64,000 nucleotides of DNA from the NCBI RefSeq assembly GCF_034424215.1, contig NZ_CP139960.1, positions 5,084,001 through 5,148,000 on the forward strand, read 5' to 3'. The notes beneath the pieces were generated by a model. It had not been told where the DNA came from. It did no database searches and saw nothing but the letters and a program-made list of their open reading frames with translations. This DNA is from Niabella yanshanensis. GTDB lineage: Bacteria; Bacteroidota; Bacteroidia; Chitinophagales; Chitinophagaceae. Position 1 is the first letter of the stretch. Every line of letters begins with the position of its first letter. Positions 63,459 to 64,000 of the stretch are shown one piece after another. Made by a program: the position numbers and the translations under genes.

Positions 63459-64000
63459 TGAAATCATCAAGACGACAATTTTTAGAAAAAGGTATGGGGT
63501 GCGTAGGGGGACTGGTATTAGGCGCTGCCCTGCCTGGGCATGCGACAGGGTCTTTAGTAGTAAGGCGGGAAGCGGCCGGGAACCCGTTGAGGGTGATCAA
63601 TGCAGGCGTAGGTGGTAATAATACCATTGATTTGCTAAACCGTATAGACAAGGATTGCCTGGCTCACCGGCCCGCACTCACGATATTAATGGCTGGCACT
63701 AATGATATGAACAGCGTGAAGCATGTACCGTTAGCTGCCTATGAAAAGAATTTATCGGAGATCGCAGATCGCATTGCTGCAGCGGGTAGCCATTTATTGA
63801 TGATGACCATTTTGCCGGCTTATGAGCCATATTTGCTCACCCGGCATCCTGCTTCTTTTTACGAGCCGGAAGGTGTAACCGGTCGCCGCAGGCAGGTCAA
63901 TACGGTTATCAGGAAGGTCGCTGGTCAGCATAAAGCGGTGTTGCTGGACATGGAACAACGGTTTATGGCCATCGGTAAGATAGGCACAGGTAGGGACTCA
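63458..64000 (+). CDS. Tat-exported SGNH/GDSL-type protein (3' end outside window)
   Basis: The frame opens at ATG 63458, overlapping the previous stop by one base, and stays open for 181 codons to the window end. The N-terminus SSRRQFLEKG is a twin-arginine signal followed by a hydrophobic stretch to about residue 28. The SGNH fold follows: VINAGVGGNNT (block II Gly) and MAGTNDMN (block III Asn). Block I, the GDS(L) with the catalytic Ser, is absent: the signal peptide runs straight into block II. So it may be inactive or use another residue. Probably an esterase of the adjacent sugar locus. Confidence 0.83.
   Translation, partial: MKSSRRQFLEKGMGCVGGLVLGAALPGHATGSLVVRREAAGNPLRVINAGVGGNNTIDLLNRIDKDCLAHRPALTILMAGTNDMNSVKHVPLAAYEKNLSEIADRIAAAGSHLLMMTILPAYEPYLLTRHPASFYEPEGVTGRRRQVNTVIRKVAGQHKAVLLDMEQRFMAIGKIGTGRDS

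Overview
The window reads as a chromosomal stretch of a soil- or plant-type Bacteroidota, most likely family Chitinophagaceae (inference). Evidence: a SusC/SusD polysaccharide-utilisation locus, many lipoproteins and DUF families typical of the phylum (DUF2490, DUF3817, DUF1735), a TlpA-type thioredoxin lipid/periplasm enzyme, and several promoters of the Bacteroidota form (-7 TAnnTTTG, sometimes with -33 TTG about 20 bases upstream). No tRNA, rRNA, CRISPR array, phage or intact transposase was seen.

Left part (1-22.5 kb), housekeeping and stress genes: end of an acyl-CoA dehydrogenase, a hotdog thioesterase, a two-gene ABC exporter, a HAD phosphatase, a secreted M60 metallopeptidase with an FKBP-type N-terminal domain, a large TlpA-like protein, the PLP-homeostasis protein YggS, a CrtI/RetSat-like oxidoreductase, a DUF2490 barrel and an EEP lipoprotein. 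Then comes a run of small, often horizontally shuffled enzymes on the plus strand (GyrI-like, RibD_C, two VOC/PhnB, AHSA1, DinB), an OsmC protein, a 750-base gene-free island holding a tandem and inverted palindromic repeat, an alpha/beta hydrolase with a Crp-type regulator, and a divergent NmrA/HxlR pair with a clear operator.

Centre (22.5-41.3 kb): an eight-gene minus-strand polysaccharide locus, SusC, SusD, DUF1735-F5/8 lipoprotein, BSP-type metallopeptidase with F5/8 domain, GH29 alpha-fucosidase, GH92, second BSP-type protein, GH92. The likely substrate is a fucosylated, mannose-rich glycan such as an N-glycan. A classical histidine kinase and OmpR-type regulator are transcribed divergently and run on into gluconokinase and gluconate permease.

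Right part (41-64 kb): an MpaB-type protein, a barstar-like protein, a TetR gene with matching operators before itself and before a three-gene membrane/rhodanese operon, a DUF1349 lipoprotein, a decayed EamA transporter tail, small hypotheticals, and a cobalamin riboswitch controlling metE. Next is the most interesting block (50.1-55.9 kb): SCO1-like lipoprotein, two paralogous membrane-anchored C-x9-C-x3-C proteins either side of an AraC regulator, MbnP, MbnH, a YHS lipoprotein and a Cys-tagged outer-membrane barrel. It looks like a copper handling system built around an MbnP/MbnH pair without any methanobactin genes. The window closes with a dehalogenase-like hydrolase, a four-PAS histidine kinase carrying a C-terminal STAS-like domain, and the start of a second sugar locus (GH105, FAD oxidoreductase with golvesin-like tail, Tat-exported SGNH protein cut by the window end).
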